Assembly: GCA_016711345.1 (NCBI GenBank)
Contig: JADJTD010000001.1
Coordinates: forward strand, 186,001-250,000
Origin: Chloracidobacterium sp.
Lineage (GTDB): Bacteria > Acidobacteriota > Blastocatellia > Pyrinomonadales > Pyrinomonadaceae
DNA length: 64,000 nt
Reading direction: 5' to 3'
Shown: positions 18,717 to 26,823 of the stretch, piece by piece
How the letters are laid out: each line of letters opens with the position of its first letter
Numbering within the stretch: position 1 is the stretch's first letter
Translations under genes and position numbers: made by a program
The notes under the pieces: generated by a model
Database searches by the model: none
What the model was told of the DNA's origin: nothing
Seen by the model: only the letters and a program-made list of their open reading frames with translations

Positions 18717-18738
18717 CTATAAAAATAGCCACAAATTC

Positions 18739-19173
18739 ATGAGATACAAAACTGAAAACGAGATCGCCGAGGTCGTCCGCACATTCGAGGACGCAACCAT
18801 CTCGCGAGACAAATGGAAACACGCCGAGCATCTTACCGTCGCTCTGCACTATCTGTGTCTTCACGACATCGACACCGCAACAGAAAAGATGCGAACCGGA
18901 ATATTCAAATTGCTAAAAGCGTTCGAGGTCGATCTAAACAAGGAAATGCCGTATCACGAAACGCTGACAATATTCTGGATGCGAACCGTGGCGGACTTTA
19001 ACGCTTCGAAAAACGGAGATTCCCTGCTCGATAAAGCTAACGAACTTGTCGCAAAATACGACAAAGACTATCCGCTAAAATTCTACAGTCGTGATTTTTT
19101 GTTTTCAGTTGAGGCCCGAGCAGAGTACGTTGACGGCGATCTGCAAAAGTTTACTGCACACTTTTCCGAATAG
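18739..19173 (+). CDS. Conserved hypothetical protein next to ParD-like gene
   Basis: The start is the ATG at 18739, which gives 144 residues (MRYKTENEIAEVVRTFED). Upstream in-frame codons overlap the antitoxin-like gene and are not conserved in character. The protein is mostly helical, with a HAEHLTVALHYL segment and YHETLTIFWMRTV, containing conserved-looking His, Glu and Trp residues that could form a metal or ligand site. I do not recognise a named function. It is 22 nt downstream of the ParD-like gene and probably in the same transcript. It does not look like a ParE, RelE or PIN toxin. Its TAG stop is the first triplet of a tandem TAGCTGA repeat. Confidence 0.6.
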   Translation: MRYKTENEIAEVVRTFEDATISRDKWKHAEHLTVALHYLCLHDIDTATEKMRTGIFKLLKAFEVDLNKEMPYHETLTIFWMRTVADFNASKNGDSLLDKANELVAKYDKDYPLKFYSRDFLFSVEARAEYVDGDLQKFTAHFSE

Positions 19174-19205
19174 CTGATAGCTGTTAGCTTATAGCTGACA
19201 GCTAA
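19171..19205. repeat. Five tandem 7-bp TAGCTGA-type units
   Basis: The units are TAGCTGA, TAGCTGT, TAGCTTA, TAGCTGA and CAGCTAA, between the previous stop codon and cysS. AGCT cores make the array partly palindromic. Confidence 0.8.
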
Positions 19206-19216
19206 TTTGCCAATTT

Positions 19217-20641
19217 ATGCTTAGATTTTTTAACACATTATCACGACAGGTCGAAGAATTTCAGCCTCTAGAAGACAAGAAGGTTCGCATGTATATGTGC
19301 GGGCCGACGGTTTGGAATTTTGCTCATATCGGCAATTTTCGAACGTTTATTTTTGGTGACGTTCTACGGCGCTATCTCAAATTCAAAGGCTACGAACTCA
19401 CGCACGTCTTTAACCTGACCGATGTTGACGACCGCATCATTAATGAGGCGAACGCGCGAAATATTTCGATCGACGAATTCACCGCTCCGTGGATTCAATA
19501 TTTTTGGGAAGACTTCGACGCTCTCGGAATGGAACGGCCCGATGTAACGCCGCGTGCGACTCATCATGTCGCCGAGATGATCGGCATCATCGCGAAACTT
19601 CTCGAAAACGGTCACGCCTACGAATCCGACGGCTCGATCTATTACCGAATCACGGCGTTTCCCGAATACGGCAAACTTTCGAAGATCAGTTTTTCCGGCA
19701 ATCGAGAAGGCGGCAGTGACCGCATCGACACCGACAAATACGATAAGGAAGACGCCCGCGACTTTGCCTTGTGGAAGCTCGTCGGCCCCGAAGATCAACC
19801 CGGCTGGGACGCTCCGTTCGGACGCGGCAGGCCCGGCTGGCACATAGAGTGCTCGGCGATGGCGATGAAGTATCTCGGAGAGACCTTCGACCTGCACGCG
19901 GGCGGTATGGACCTGCAATTCCCGCATCACGAGAACGAGATCGCACAGTCCGAAGGCTCGACCGGAAAGCAGTTTGCAAAATACTGGATACACAGCGAAT
20001 TCCTAAAGATCGATGACGTAACAATGTCGAAATCGAAGGGCAATTTCTTCACGTTCCGCGATCTAAGTGAGCAAGGCTACTCACCGCTAGCGATGCGTTA
20101 TTTACTATTGTCAGTTCCCTATCGCAGGCAGCTGAATTTCACATTCGACGGACTTGCCGGAGCAGAATCGACAGTTGAAAGATTAAGAAATTTCCGCTCA
20201 CTAGTCCGCGATGCAAAATGCAAAAGCCCGCACGTAAGTAAGGGCGATAGCGAGACGTCGGATGTAACAAGCGGGCTTGTGCAAACTGCTCTCGAACGTT
20301 TCGAGACCGCAATGGACGACGATTTCAATACGGCTTCCGCACTCGCCGCGATCCACGACATGGTTCGTGAGATCAACACGATCATAGCAACCGACGCTCT
20401 AACTACCGACGATCAAGCAGCGGTTCTAGATGCGATAGCGAAATTCGATTCCGTTCTCGGCATTTTCGGCAAAGAAGAAAATGACATTCTTGACGAAGAT
20501 ATCGAATCACTCATAGCAGAGCGTAAGGAAGCCAGAAACAATCGCGACTTCGCACGATCAGATGAGATCCGCGACCTTCTCGTCGAAAAAGGCATAACTC
20601 TCGAAGACACAAAAGATGGAGTGCGTTGGAAGAGAAAGTAA
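19217..20641 (+). CDS. cysS: Cysteinyl-tRNA synthetase
   Basis: This class I synthetase has 474 residues and charges tRNA-Cys with cysteine. The HIGH-type motif is in GPTVWNFAHIGNFR, and the KMSKS-type motif is DVTMSKSKGNF. Zinc ligands are visible: the Cys in YMCGPTVW, the Cys in WHIECSAMA, and the His/Glu in FPHHENEIAQSE. The C-terminal region holds the DALR-like anticodon-binding helices. An insertion of about 20 residues (from KSPHVSKGD to TSGL, around residues 335-355) coincides with a palindromic repeat element in the DNA and lies in the linker before the anticodon-binding domain. The enzyme is essential, so the insertion must be tolerated. Confidence 0.95.
   Translation: MLRFFNTLSRQVEEFQPLEDKKVRMYMCGPTVWNFAHIGNFRTFIFGDVLRRYLKFKGYELTHVFNLTDVDDRIINEANARNISIDEFTAPWIQYFWEDFDALGMERPDVTPRATHHVAEMIGIIAKLLENGHAYESDGSIYYRITAFPEYGKLSKISFSGNREGGSDRIDTDKYDKEDARDFALWKLVGPEDQPGWDAPFGRGRPGWHIECSAMAMKYLGETFDLHAGGMDLQFPHHENEIAQSEGSTGKQFAKYWIHSEFLKIDDVTMSKSKGNFFTFRDLSEQGYSPLAMRYLLLSVPYRRQLNFTFDGLAGAESTVERLRNFRSLVRDAKCKSPHVSKGDSETSDVTSGLVQTALERFETAMDDDFNTASALAAIHDMVREINTIIATDALTTDDQAAVLDAIAKFDSVLGIFGKEENDILDEDIESLIAERKEARNNRDFARSDEIRDLLVEKGITLEDTKDGVRWKRK
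20219..20283. repeat. Palindromic REP-like element inside cysS
   Basis: The arms 20219-20231 and 20271-20283 pair over 13 positions with one mismatch, with AAGCCCGC/GCGGGCTT as the perfect core, around a 39-nt loop. The left arm and following bases (GCACGTAAGTAAGGGCGA) recur at 53172-53200 with two differences. It is translated in frame as part of CysRS. Confidence 0.75.
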
Positions 20642-20690
20642 AATCTGTTGAAAAAATAGACTAAATAGGTGGACGGAAGACTAAAACCAT

Positions 20691-21269
20691 ATGCAAATTC
20701 AATCTTTTGCAATATTTGTCACAATTTGCCTTATTGTAGCAATAATTATTATTTTTTCGCTATTAATTCATCGACTTAGACTCAAAGAAGCTATTGATAA
20801 ATTAACGTATACAGTTCACATTAATGAGATAGATTTTCTAAAAGTTTTAGACGATAAAGTGCACGAACGTTTTGAAAACTGGAGACAAACAGAGCTCGAG
20901 CAACAGAAAGGTCAAATCTCTCAACTTGCTCTCAAAGATGCCAAGGTATCATTGAAACAGTGGAAAAATGAGCAAGAATTTTTGATTCGTCAAGACGCAA
21001 TTTCACGAAGTCAGTCTGTAATTATTGGGAAAGCCGCAGAACACTTATTACCGTATATGCCAATCTTCTCTTATAACCCTAAGGAAGTTAGGTTTATTGG
21101 AGATCCAATCGATTTACTTATTTTCGACGGAATTAATGATGGAAACTTACAAGAGATCATCTTCCTAGAAGTAAAAACTGGTCAAGCTCGATTAACGGCA
21201 CGTCAAAAAGATATTCGTTCCGCTATAAATGATGGTCGAGTAAGATGGGCTGAAATGCGGGTGGATTAG
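20691..21269 (+). CDS. Holliday-junction-resolvase-related endonuclease, membrane-anchored
   Basis: The 192-residue protein starts with one hydrophobic segment (about 5-28, FAIFVTICLIVAIIIIFSLL). A charged coiled-coil region follows (30-105), and then a nuclease-like domain: GKAAEHLLPYMPIF, GDPIDLLIFDG and IFLEVKTGQARLTARQKDIR. The E, D and ExK residues follow a PD-(D/E)XK pattern as in the Endonuc_Holl family of uncertain function. The gene is AT-rich compared with cysS and stands alone 49 nt after it. A membrane anchor on a nuclease suggests action on incoming or envelope-associated DNA, but this is inference. Confidence 0.75.
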   Translation: MQIQSFAIFVTICLIVAIIIIFSLLIHRLRLKEAIDKLTYTVHINEIDFLKVLDDKVHERFENWRQTELEQQKGQISQLALKDAKVSLKQWKNEQEFLIRQDAISRSQSVIIGKAAEHLLPYMPIFSYNPKEVRFIGDPIDLLIFDGINDGNLQEIIFLEVKTGQARLTARQKDIRSAINDGRVRWAEMRVD

Positions 21270-21406
21270 TTACTCTGATTATAGGATGCTGAGATGTTCA
21301 TACTCAATGTTTTCCTGCTTAATAATAATTAAGAATTCACGATTTTGCTTTAACTATGGCTGGAACGCAAATAGATATTTGAAAACTTAACGAGGTTTAG
21401 TGAACT

Positions 21407-21961
21407 TCACAAAAGTTTGCCGTCAATGCTCGTGTAGCAAAGCTGGACTTCCTTGAAAGTGTCCGTGTCGCGGCAATATGAAAGGCAGCTCGCGTAGGGT
21501 TTGGAATAGACATGCAGGCTCACGGCACGTTCGCCGTATTCTGTGAGATTGAGAATTTGGTGGATCGGTTCTTCAAGCTCGACTTTGGCAGCCAGGCAGT
21601 CGGCAAGTTCAAAGGAATCGGTTTCGATGAGCTTGCAGTGCCCGCGAGATTCGTCGATATCGACGACTGCGAAATTCTGCCCGCGAAGCCGTCCGACCGG
21701 AACTGTCATCCAGCATTTTTGCTCGGCATGATTGTGAATTTTCGACATGTGTCCGCTTTCCCAACAGATCGCCATCATTTCAAAACGGTCATCTTTGTAG
21801 ATCAGATTGCGAGTGTAAAATTCGGGATTCCAGTGAAAGTATCTCGTTATTGAATCGACGTCAACTGGATTGTCACCGAGAAATTGGTACACGTTGTCGC
21901 AGGTAAATTCTTCGTCCGTTATGGAATTTAGCCCGTCGATCAATCTTTCTACTTTCAACAT
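21407..21961 (-). CDS. Cysteine dioxygenase-family protein
   Basis: The 184-residue protein has a cupin fold. HNHAEQKCWMTVPVGRL gives the two metal His residues of motif 1, and a later segment with SLHVYSKP gives the third. These match the iron site of thiol dioxygenases, which oxidise cysteine to cysteine sulfinate with O2. Also visible are RYFHWNPEFYTRNLIY, characteristic of bacterial cysteine dioxygenases. It lies 9 nt downstream of the GDSL hydrolase gene on the same strand and may be co-transcribed with it and dsbD. A 3-mercaptopropionate dioxygenase is a possible alternative substrate class. Confidence 0.85.
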   Translation of the reverse strand: MLKVERLIDGLNSITDEEFTCDNVYQFLGDNPVDVDSITRYFHWNPEFYTRNLIYKDDRFEMMAICWESGHMSKIHNHAEQKCWMTVPVGRLRGQNFAVVDIDESRGHCKLIETDSFELADCLAAKVELEEPIHQILNLTEYGERAVSLHVYSKPYASCLSYCRDTDTFKEVQLCYTSIDGKLL

Positions 21962-21970
21962 AGATTCACC

Positions 21971-23068
21971 TCAGAATAAGCCGTTGTAATGGGTTTGTAT
22001 GTAATTCAACGTGGAACATTTCCCGTCCGCGAGCGGATCGCCGGTATCTTTGCAGCAAGGATTTGCCCGCGTGCAGGAAAGGCCGTTCTTGAGCAGTTTT
22101 GCAAGCGCGTCCTGGCCCAATCCCGAAGGATGAAAACAATCGCAGCACGAGATCTGTTCCGATTTGAATTTGTAGAACCACGGCACATCGCTGTGAACAA
22201 AAACGGTTCCCGGCGCCTTCAAACCGCCGCCGACGATCTGACCTCCGATCATAACAACTGGTGATCTGCCACCGACTCGAACTGCTCCGTACTCTTCCGC
22301 AACTCTCTTGATGATGTCGCGATAGGTTTTCATCGCATTGTACGCATCGGTGATCCGCGTGGCCGAACAGTCGCGTGTCAGCGAGCCGCAGATATTCACC
22401 ACGCCCCACAAAAACTGACAATTACCAAACAGCGCGCAGTTCGATTTGCTGCCAAAATTGCAGAGCTGAGAAACGCGGATCGGTGACAATACTCCAACAC
22501 GCGTATCGCCGATCGACATCAGAACATCGAGGCCTTTTCGCAACTCCCGCTCGAAGGCATCCGGCCTCATCTTGCAGTAGTTGGCGGGATCGCGATCAGT
22601 GCTTGAACAGGAGGCGTTCGTCTTGGCTATAGTGCCGGAGCAGTTGTCGTTGTGGCCGAGAAATACGACAGCCATTCTGGTCGCAGGTTGTCCGGAAAGA
22701 TATGAGCGGACACTGTTCGCCTGCGAAACAAAATCGCTAACCATGGTCGCACCGGAAGCGGCACTATTTGGCTGCGGAGCGAAAAGGCTCATTCCGGCAT
22801 CACATTCCATCTGCTCAAAGATGCTAAAGACATTCTCGCTGCCTGCTTTGCAAAAAGAAAAGCCGTGAGTGTCACTCGTTATCCAGTTGAAGTTTTCCTG
22901 ATCGCCGTTTGAACAAGGAGAAGCGCTGCCGGCATTGAAACCTTTCGAGATGCTGTCGCCCGTTACATCAACCGCCTGGATCCCAAGCTGCGCCGAAATT
23001 GAGACACTTGTGAGCAGTAGTAATATGATCCAAGCAATCGAACTATATTTCATCTCATTTAAGTTCAC
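21971..23068 (-). CDS. Secreted SGNH/GDSL-type hydrolase
   Basis: The protein has about 365 residues with an N-terminal signal peptide (SSIAWIILLLLTSVSISAQ). The GDSL block is VTGDSISKGFN with the nucleophile Ser. Block III is FLGHNDNCSG, and block V is DCFHPSGLG with the catalytic Asp and His. Many cysteines are spread through the protein, which suggests disulfide bonds and export. The overall pattern is like eukaryotic phospholipase B1/GDSL lipases, so a lipid or ester substrate is likely but unproven. The GTG at 23068 overlaps the dsbD stop by 4 nt (GTGA), while an ATG at 23053 is an alternative start. Coupling to a disulfide-handling protein fits its cysteine richness. Confidence 0.82.
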   Translation of the reverse strand: MNLNEMKYSSIAWIILLLLTSVSISAQLGIQAVDVTGDSISKGFNAGSASPCSNGDQENFNWITSDTHGFSFCKAGSENVFSIFEQMECDAGMSLFAPQPNSAASGATMVSDFVSQANSVRSYLSGQPATRMAVVFLGHNDNCSGTIAKTNASCSSTDRDPANYCKMRPDAFERELRKGLDVLMSIGDTRVGVLSPIRVSQLCNFGSKSNCALFGNCQFLWGVVNICGSLTRDCSATRITDAYNAMKTYRDIIKRVAEEYGAVRVGGRSPVVMIGGQIVGGGLKAPGTVFVHSDVPWFYKFKSEQISCCDCFHPSGLGQDALAKLLKNGLSCTRANPCCKDTGDPLADGKCSTLNYIQTHYNGLF

Positions 23069-24987
23069 TTATTCTCTTGCGCTTTCTTTAAAAAGTCAAC
23101 AAACTCTGCGGAGTTACGAGTCAAACCGGGAAAGCCTGCGACAAGCTGATCGTTAGCGTCGAATACAGCATAATAAGGAAGGGCAACTGTGCCCAATCTG
23201 TCCTGTTCCATCTGCTGTTGCCGTTCGTAAATCTCGCCTTCACCATCGGTGTAGAGACTGACAAGCACGAATTTTTCCAGCTCGGCTTTCACTTCTGGAA
23301 GTGGAAACATATTGGCTTCCATCCAGCGGCAATTCGTGCAAGTGTAGCCTGTGAAATCGACGAACACACGCTTGTTCTCGGCCTTGGCCTTCTGCAATGC
23401 GGCCTCGTAATTATTATTGATCCATTGCAATTCTTCGTGGCGATTGCCGAGGACGTTAAAAACAGAATCCTTATTCTTTGGCGGCAGGAAAGATTCAAGT
23501 TCGCCAAGTTTTCTACCGAGAACGCCTGTCGTCAGATAAATACACAAGCCGAAGAACAAAGCCGCAAAACCAATCCGAAGCGGAGTGATCTTCTTGATCG
23601 GCGAATCATGTTTGAATTTGAAAAAGCCCAAAATATAAGAGCAAATTCCCAAGCCGATGATGACCCAGATTATAAGAACGAGTTCACGCGTAAATATCTT
23701 GCCGTAATTGAGAACTCCGCTCTCGTTCATACCCGCACCCCAGACAAGATCGACGTTTGAAAGGAATTTCATCGCAGCTGCGACTTCAAGAAAGCCCATC
23801 ACGACCTTCACCGAATTCAACCAGCCGCCCGAACGCGGCAGCGAAGAAAGCAGTCGCGGAACAGTTGCAAGGACGAAGAAAGGCAGCGCAAAAACTGTCG
23901 AAAACACCAACATTCCTAGCAGCGGCATTTTCCAATCGCCCTGCGCGGTCGAAACGAGCAAAGTACCGATAAACGGAGACGTACAGGTAAATGACGTAAG
24001 AGTAAACGTCAATCCCATAAGAAGTGCACCTAAATACGCGCTTCCCTTTCCTTCTTCGGTCCGGGTTATCTTATCGAGCTTTGTCAGAAGCGACGTGGGA
24101 ATTGAAATCTCGTAAAAGCCAAATAGGTTGAACGCAAAGAATAGAAAGATCGCTCCGATAGCGAGGTTTACCCAAGGATTTGCGGCAAACAGGTTTATTC
24201 CTGCAGCACCGAAAAGGACCGCGAGCAACATTCCGAGCAGCGAAAATGTCGCGATTATACCCATTGAATAAACCGTCGCGAGTTTGATAGTTTTCGCGCG
24301 GCCGCCCACGGAGTGTTTCATAAAATATGAAACAGTGATCGGGATCATTGGGAAAACACATGGCGTCAGAAGCGATATCGCCCCGAACGTGATTGCAAGC
24401 CATATGAACGCCCATATATCTGTCGGTTGCTGGCCGGGGATGATTGGCGTTGAGATTGCCGCCGTGGGTTTGTCGTCGAGACTTAAAGACAGAGTCTTCT
24501 TCACGTCCTCGGAACCGGCGAAGGACACGCGAACCGTTTTCGGCGGCTGACAAAACCGATCGTTGCAAACCTGAAATCGAACATCGAGCGATACCGCATC
24601 GCTTGCCATGTCCGAGGTTATCTTAAGCGGGACGGAAAAACTCGCATTGTCGGCAAAGAATTTCGTTACGAGCGCTTTACCGTCCATGCCGGTAAATAAA
24701 GGATCTTCTTTAACCGTCGGTTTTTGTGAATCGATCTTGCCGTCGATCTCAAATGGTATTCCTTCGGTGGCTTTGATTGTCGTCGCTATCGGGCCGCCTT
24801 CTGGCTGTTCCAGTGCGTAGAGATGCCATCCGCTTTCGATCTCAGCTTTTAAGATGACCTTTATCTTGTCACCGCTCTTTAATTGAGCAGGTTTCGAATC
24901 AGAGGCGAGGCTCCACTTTGCCGGGCTTTGAGCTGCGGCAGATATTGCTAGTAAAAAGGGCAGAAATAAAAAAACAAACTTTCGCAT
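23065..24987 (-). CDS. dsbD: Thiol:disulfide interchange protein DsbD-like
   Basis: The 640-residue protein moves reducing power across the inner membrane. A signal peptide (KFVFLFLPFLLAISAAAQ) precedes an N-terminal periplasmic immunoglobulin-like DsbD domain with the paired cysteines in CNDRFCQPP. Eight or so membrane segments follow, with the essential cysteines in LLTPCVFPMIPI and SFTCTSPFIG. The C-terminal thioredoxin domain has CTNC in GYTCTNCRWME. All three cysteine pairs expected for DsbD are present, so it should be functional. It is translationally coupled to the cysteine-rich secreted GDSL hydrolase downstream. The 145 nt before the start separate it from the divergent pdhA promoter. 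Confidence 0.9.
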   Translation of the reverse strand: MRKFVFLFLPFLLAISAAAQSPAKWSLASDSKPAQLKSGDKIKVILKAEIESGWHLYALEQPEGGPIATTIKATEGIPFEIDGKIDSQKPTVKEDPLFTGMDGKALVTKFFADNASFSVPLKITSDMASDAVSLDVRFQVCNDRFCQPPKTVRVSFAGSEDVKKTLSLSLDDKPTAAISTPIIPGQQPTDIWAFIWLAITFGAISLLTPCVFPMIPITVSYFMKHSVGGRAKTIKLATVYSMGIIATFSLLGMLLAVLFGAAGINLFAANPWVNLAIGAIFLFFAFNLFGFYEISIPTSLLTKLDKITRTEEGKGSAYLGALLMGLTFTLTSFTCTSPFIGTLLVSTAQGDWKMPLLGMLVFSTVFALPFFVLATVPRLLSSLPRSGGWLNSVKVVMGFLEVAAAMKFLSNVDLVWGAGMNESGVLNYGKIFTRELVLIIWVIIGLGICSYILGFFKFKHDSPIKKITPLRIGFAALFFGLCIYLTTGVLGRKLGELESFLPPKNKDSVFNVLGNRHEELQWINNNYEAALQKAKAENKRVFVDFTGYTCTNCRWMEANMFPLPEVKAELEKFVLVSLYTDGEGEIYERQQQMEQDRLGTVALPYYAVFDANDQLVAGFPGLTRNSAEFVDFLKKAQENK

Positions 24988-25070
24988 AAAGAGACTATCT
25001 ATATCTAAAAACTATATCATTTTCGTCAACGAAAGCTTTGTTCGTAATAACTGGTAGAGAAGCCAATCTT

Positions 25071-25099
25071 TTGCACATTCAAAACGTCTCGCTTATACT
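25071..25099 (+). promoter_or_regulatory. Sigma-70-type promoter of the pdh operon
   Basis: TTGCAC (25071-25076) and TATACT (25094-25099) are separated by 17 nt. The pdhA start TTG at 25133 follows, with GGAGG at 25120-25124 and 8-nt spacing. Confidence 0.65.
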
Positions 25100-25132
25100 T
25101 ATACTATCTGTTTAGTTACGGAGGAATAGATT

Positions 25133-26267
25133 TTGCCAAAAGCAGCAACGCGTCAAAACCCGGCAGCCAAAAATTCGAAGACATCGTCGAATGGTACCGG
25201 CAAAGCGATTGAAACAATCAGAAAAGATCACGAATTTACCGATTTTGTTGAAGTCGAAGAGGCCAAGGCGGAGTTTGAAAAGCGCCGAGCTTCGCAGCTT
25301 GAATCGATAAATAAGACCGACACTAAAGTGCTACGGGAAATGCTTTACCAGATGGTACTCGGCCGGCGTTTTGAGGAAAAGTGTGCCGAAGTTTACCGTA
25401 TGGGCAAGATCGGCGGTTTTTGCCACCTTTATATAGGTCAAGAAGCCATCGGCGTCGGCACGATCATGGCGACGGAGCGAAGCGACATGGTGATCACGGC
25501 TTATCGCGACCACGTTCAGGCGATGGTCAAAGGCATGACGCCCGAAAGCGTGATGGCAGAGCTTTACGGCAAAGCAGGCGGCTGTGTCGGCGGCAAAGGC
25601 GGCTCGATGCATATGTTCTCAAAAGACCTCGAATTTTACGGCGGCCACGGTATCGTCGGCGGCCAGATCGGCGTCGGCACCGGAATGGCTTACGCCGCGA
25701 AGTACAAGGATACAAAACAGGTTGTGCTTTGTTTCTTTGGCGAAGCGGCTGTTAACCAGGGTATGTTTCACGAATCGCTCAACATGGCGCAGCTCTGGAA
25801 ACTCCCCTGCATCTATATTTGTGAGAATAACCAATACGGCATGGGCACTTCGCAAGAAAGGGCTATGAGTTCGAGAAGTATCGCGAAAAAAGCCGATGCG
25901 TTCGAGATGGCGAACGAATTTGTCGACGGCATGGATGTGATGGCCGTACGAGAAGCGACTCTTAGAGCAATTGACCGAGCCAGAAATGACAGCAAACCAA
26001 CGCTGCTCGAAATTCGAGCATATAGGTTTATGGGACACTCGATGTCCGATCCCGGCAACTACAGAACACGAGACGAGATCGCAAAATATCAGGAACGCGA
26101 TCCAATTGTTCTCTTCAAGGACAGTTTAAAAGTAGCAAAAGTTTTTGGCGATACGGATTTTGAAGAGATCGAACAGCAAGCGATTGAAACGGTTGACCGC
26201 TGTGAAGTTTGCAGATGAAAGTCCGTATCCGGACGAGAGTGAGCTTTTTACTCATGTTTATGCGTGA
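25133..26267 (+). CDS. pdhA: Pyruvate dehydrogenase E1 component alpha subunit (3' frameshift)
   Basis: E1 alpha and beta decarboxylate pyruvate using thiamine diphosphate and acetylate the lipoyl group of E2. A Lys/Ala-rich N-terminal extension of about 60 residues precedes the catalytic domain, with MLYQMVLGRRFEEKC, GHGIVGGQIGVGTG and the cofactor motif GEAAVNQGMFHESLN...ENNQYGMGT. As sequenced, the frame stops at 26218 after the odd tail VDRCEVCR. The +1-shifted frame then reads AVKFADESPYPD and ends FTHVYA at 26267, the normal E1 alpha C-terminus, so one extra base (or two missing) near 26193-26200 broke the frame. The restored stop overlaps the next start as GTGA. The start is a TTG with a good ribosome-binding site. 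Confidence 0.88.
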
Positions 26268-26533
26268 AAATTATGCCTTGCGTAAGTCAGTTCTTCGGAA
26301 TCGCGATCTACTTCTATTTTAGTGAACACTCTCCTCCGCATTTTCATGCTTTGTACGGAGGCGATGAGGCAATTTACGAGATTCAGACACTTCGTCTTTA
26401 CGCCGGAAGATTGCCGCGACGGGCTCATAATTTAGTTCTGGAATGGGCGGATCAACATAGAGAAGAGTTAATGAAATGTTGGGATGCCGCGAGAATCGGT
26501 GTAACGCCGAATCAGATTGAACCATTAGGATAA
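26264..26533 (+). CDS. DUF4160 family protein
   Basis: This 89-residue protein has the DUF4160 hallmarks: a GIAIYFYFSEHSPPHFHALYGG core, then a segment ending in RRAHNLVLEWADQHREELMKCWDAA. The start is the GTG overlapping the restored pdhA stop. The function is not established. Members are often paired with DUF2442, as here, and the pair has been suspected of forming a toxin-antitoxin-like or regulatory module. The His-rich SPPHFHA motif could bind metal or act catalytically. The pair sits inside the pdh operon between E1 alpha and beta, which is unusual since these subunits are normally adjacent. Confidence 0.82.
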   Translation: MKIMPCVSQFFGIAIYFYFSEHSPPHFHALYGGDEAIYEIQTLRLYAGRLPRRAHNLVLEWADQHREELMKCWDAARIGVTPNQIEPLG

Positions 26534-26534
26534 T

Positions 26535-26816
26535 ATGGAATTAGTAAGAATAAGAGCCGTCAAACCACTTCATGATTTTGTTGTCCACGTTTGGTTTTCC
26601 AACGACACCGAACGGGACATTGATTTAGAAAATCACCTTAGAGGACCTGTATTCGAGGAAATAAGATCAAATCCTGACATGTTTCGCTCAGTAAAAGTGG
26701 ACGAAAGAATGAAAACCATTAGTTGGGACAATGGAGCCGATATTGATCCCGACACGCTTTATCACAATCTTACTCCGGCTTGGGCGGAAGACACAGAAAT
26801 GGAGTTAGCCAAATAA
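26535..26816 (+). CDS. DUF2442 family protein
   Basis: This 93-residue protein matches DUF2442: a beta-rich N-terminus (AVKPLHDFVVHVWFSNDTERDIDLENHL) and a C-terminal TISWDNGADIDPDTLYHNL. It starts 1 nt after DUF4160 and ends 7 nt before pdhB, so it is tightly embedded in the operon. DUF2442 proteins are small and of unknown biochemical role. They are commonly found with DUF4160 proteins and are the suspected antitoxin or partner. No DNA-binding motif is obvious. The pair should be translated with the PDH subunits. Confidence 0.85.
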   Translation: MELVRIRAVKPLHDFVVHVWFSNDTERDIDLENHLRGPVFEEIRSNPDMFRSVKVDERMKTISWDNGADIDPDTLYHNLTPAWAEDTEMELAK

Positions 26817-26823
26817 ATATAAG

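Noticed and set aside
19364..19993. Minus-strand open frame within cysS
   Set aside because: Antisense to a clear housekeeping gene.
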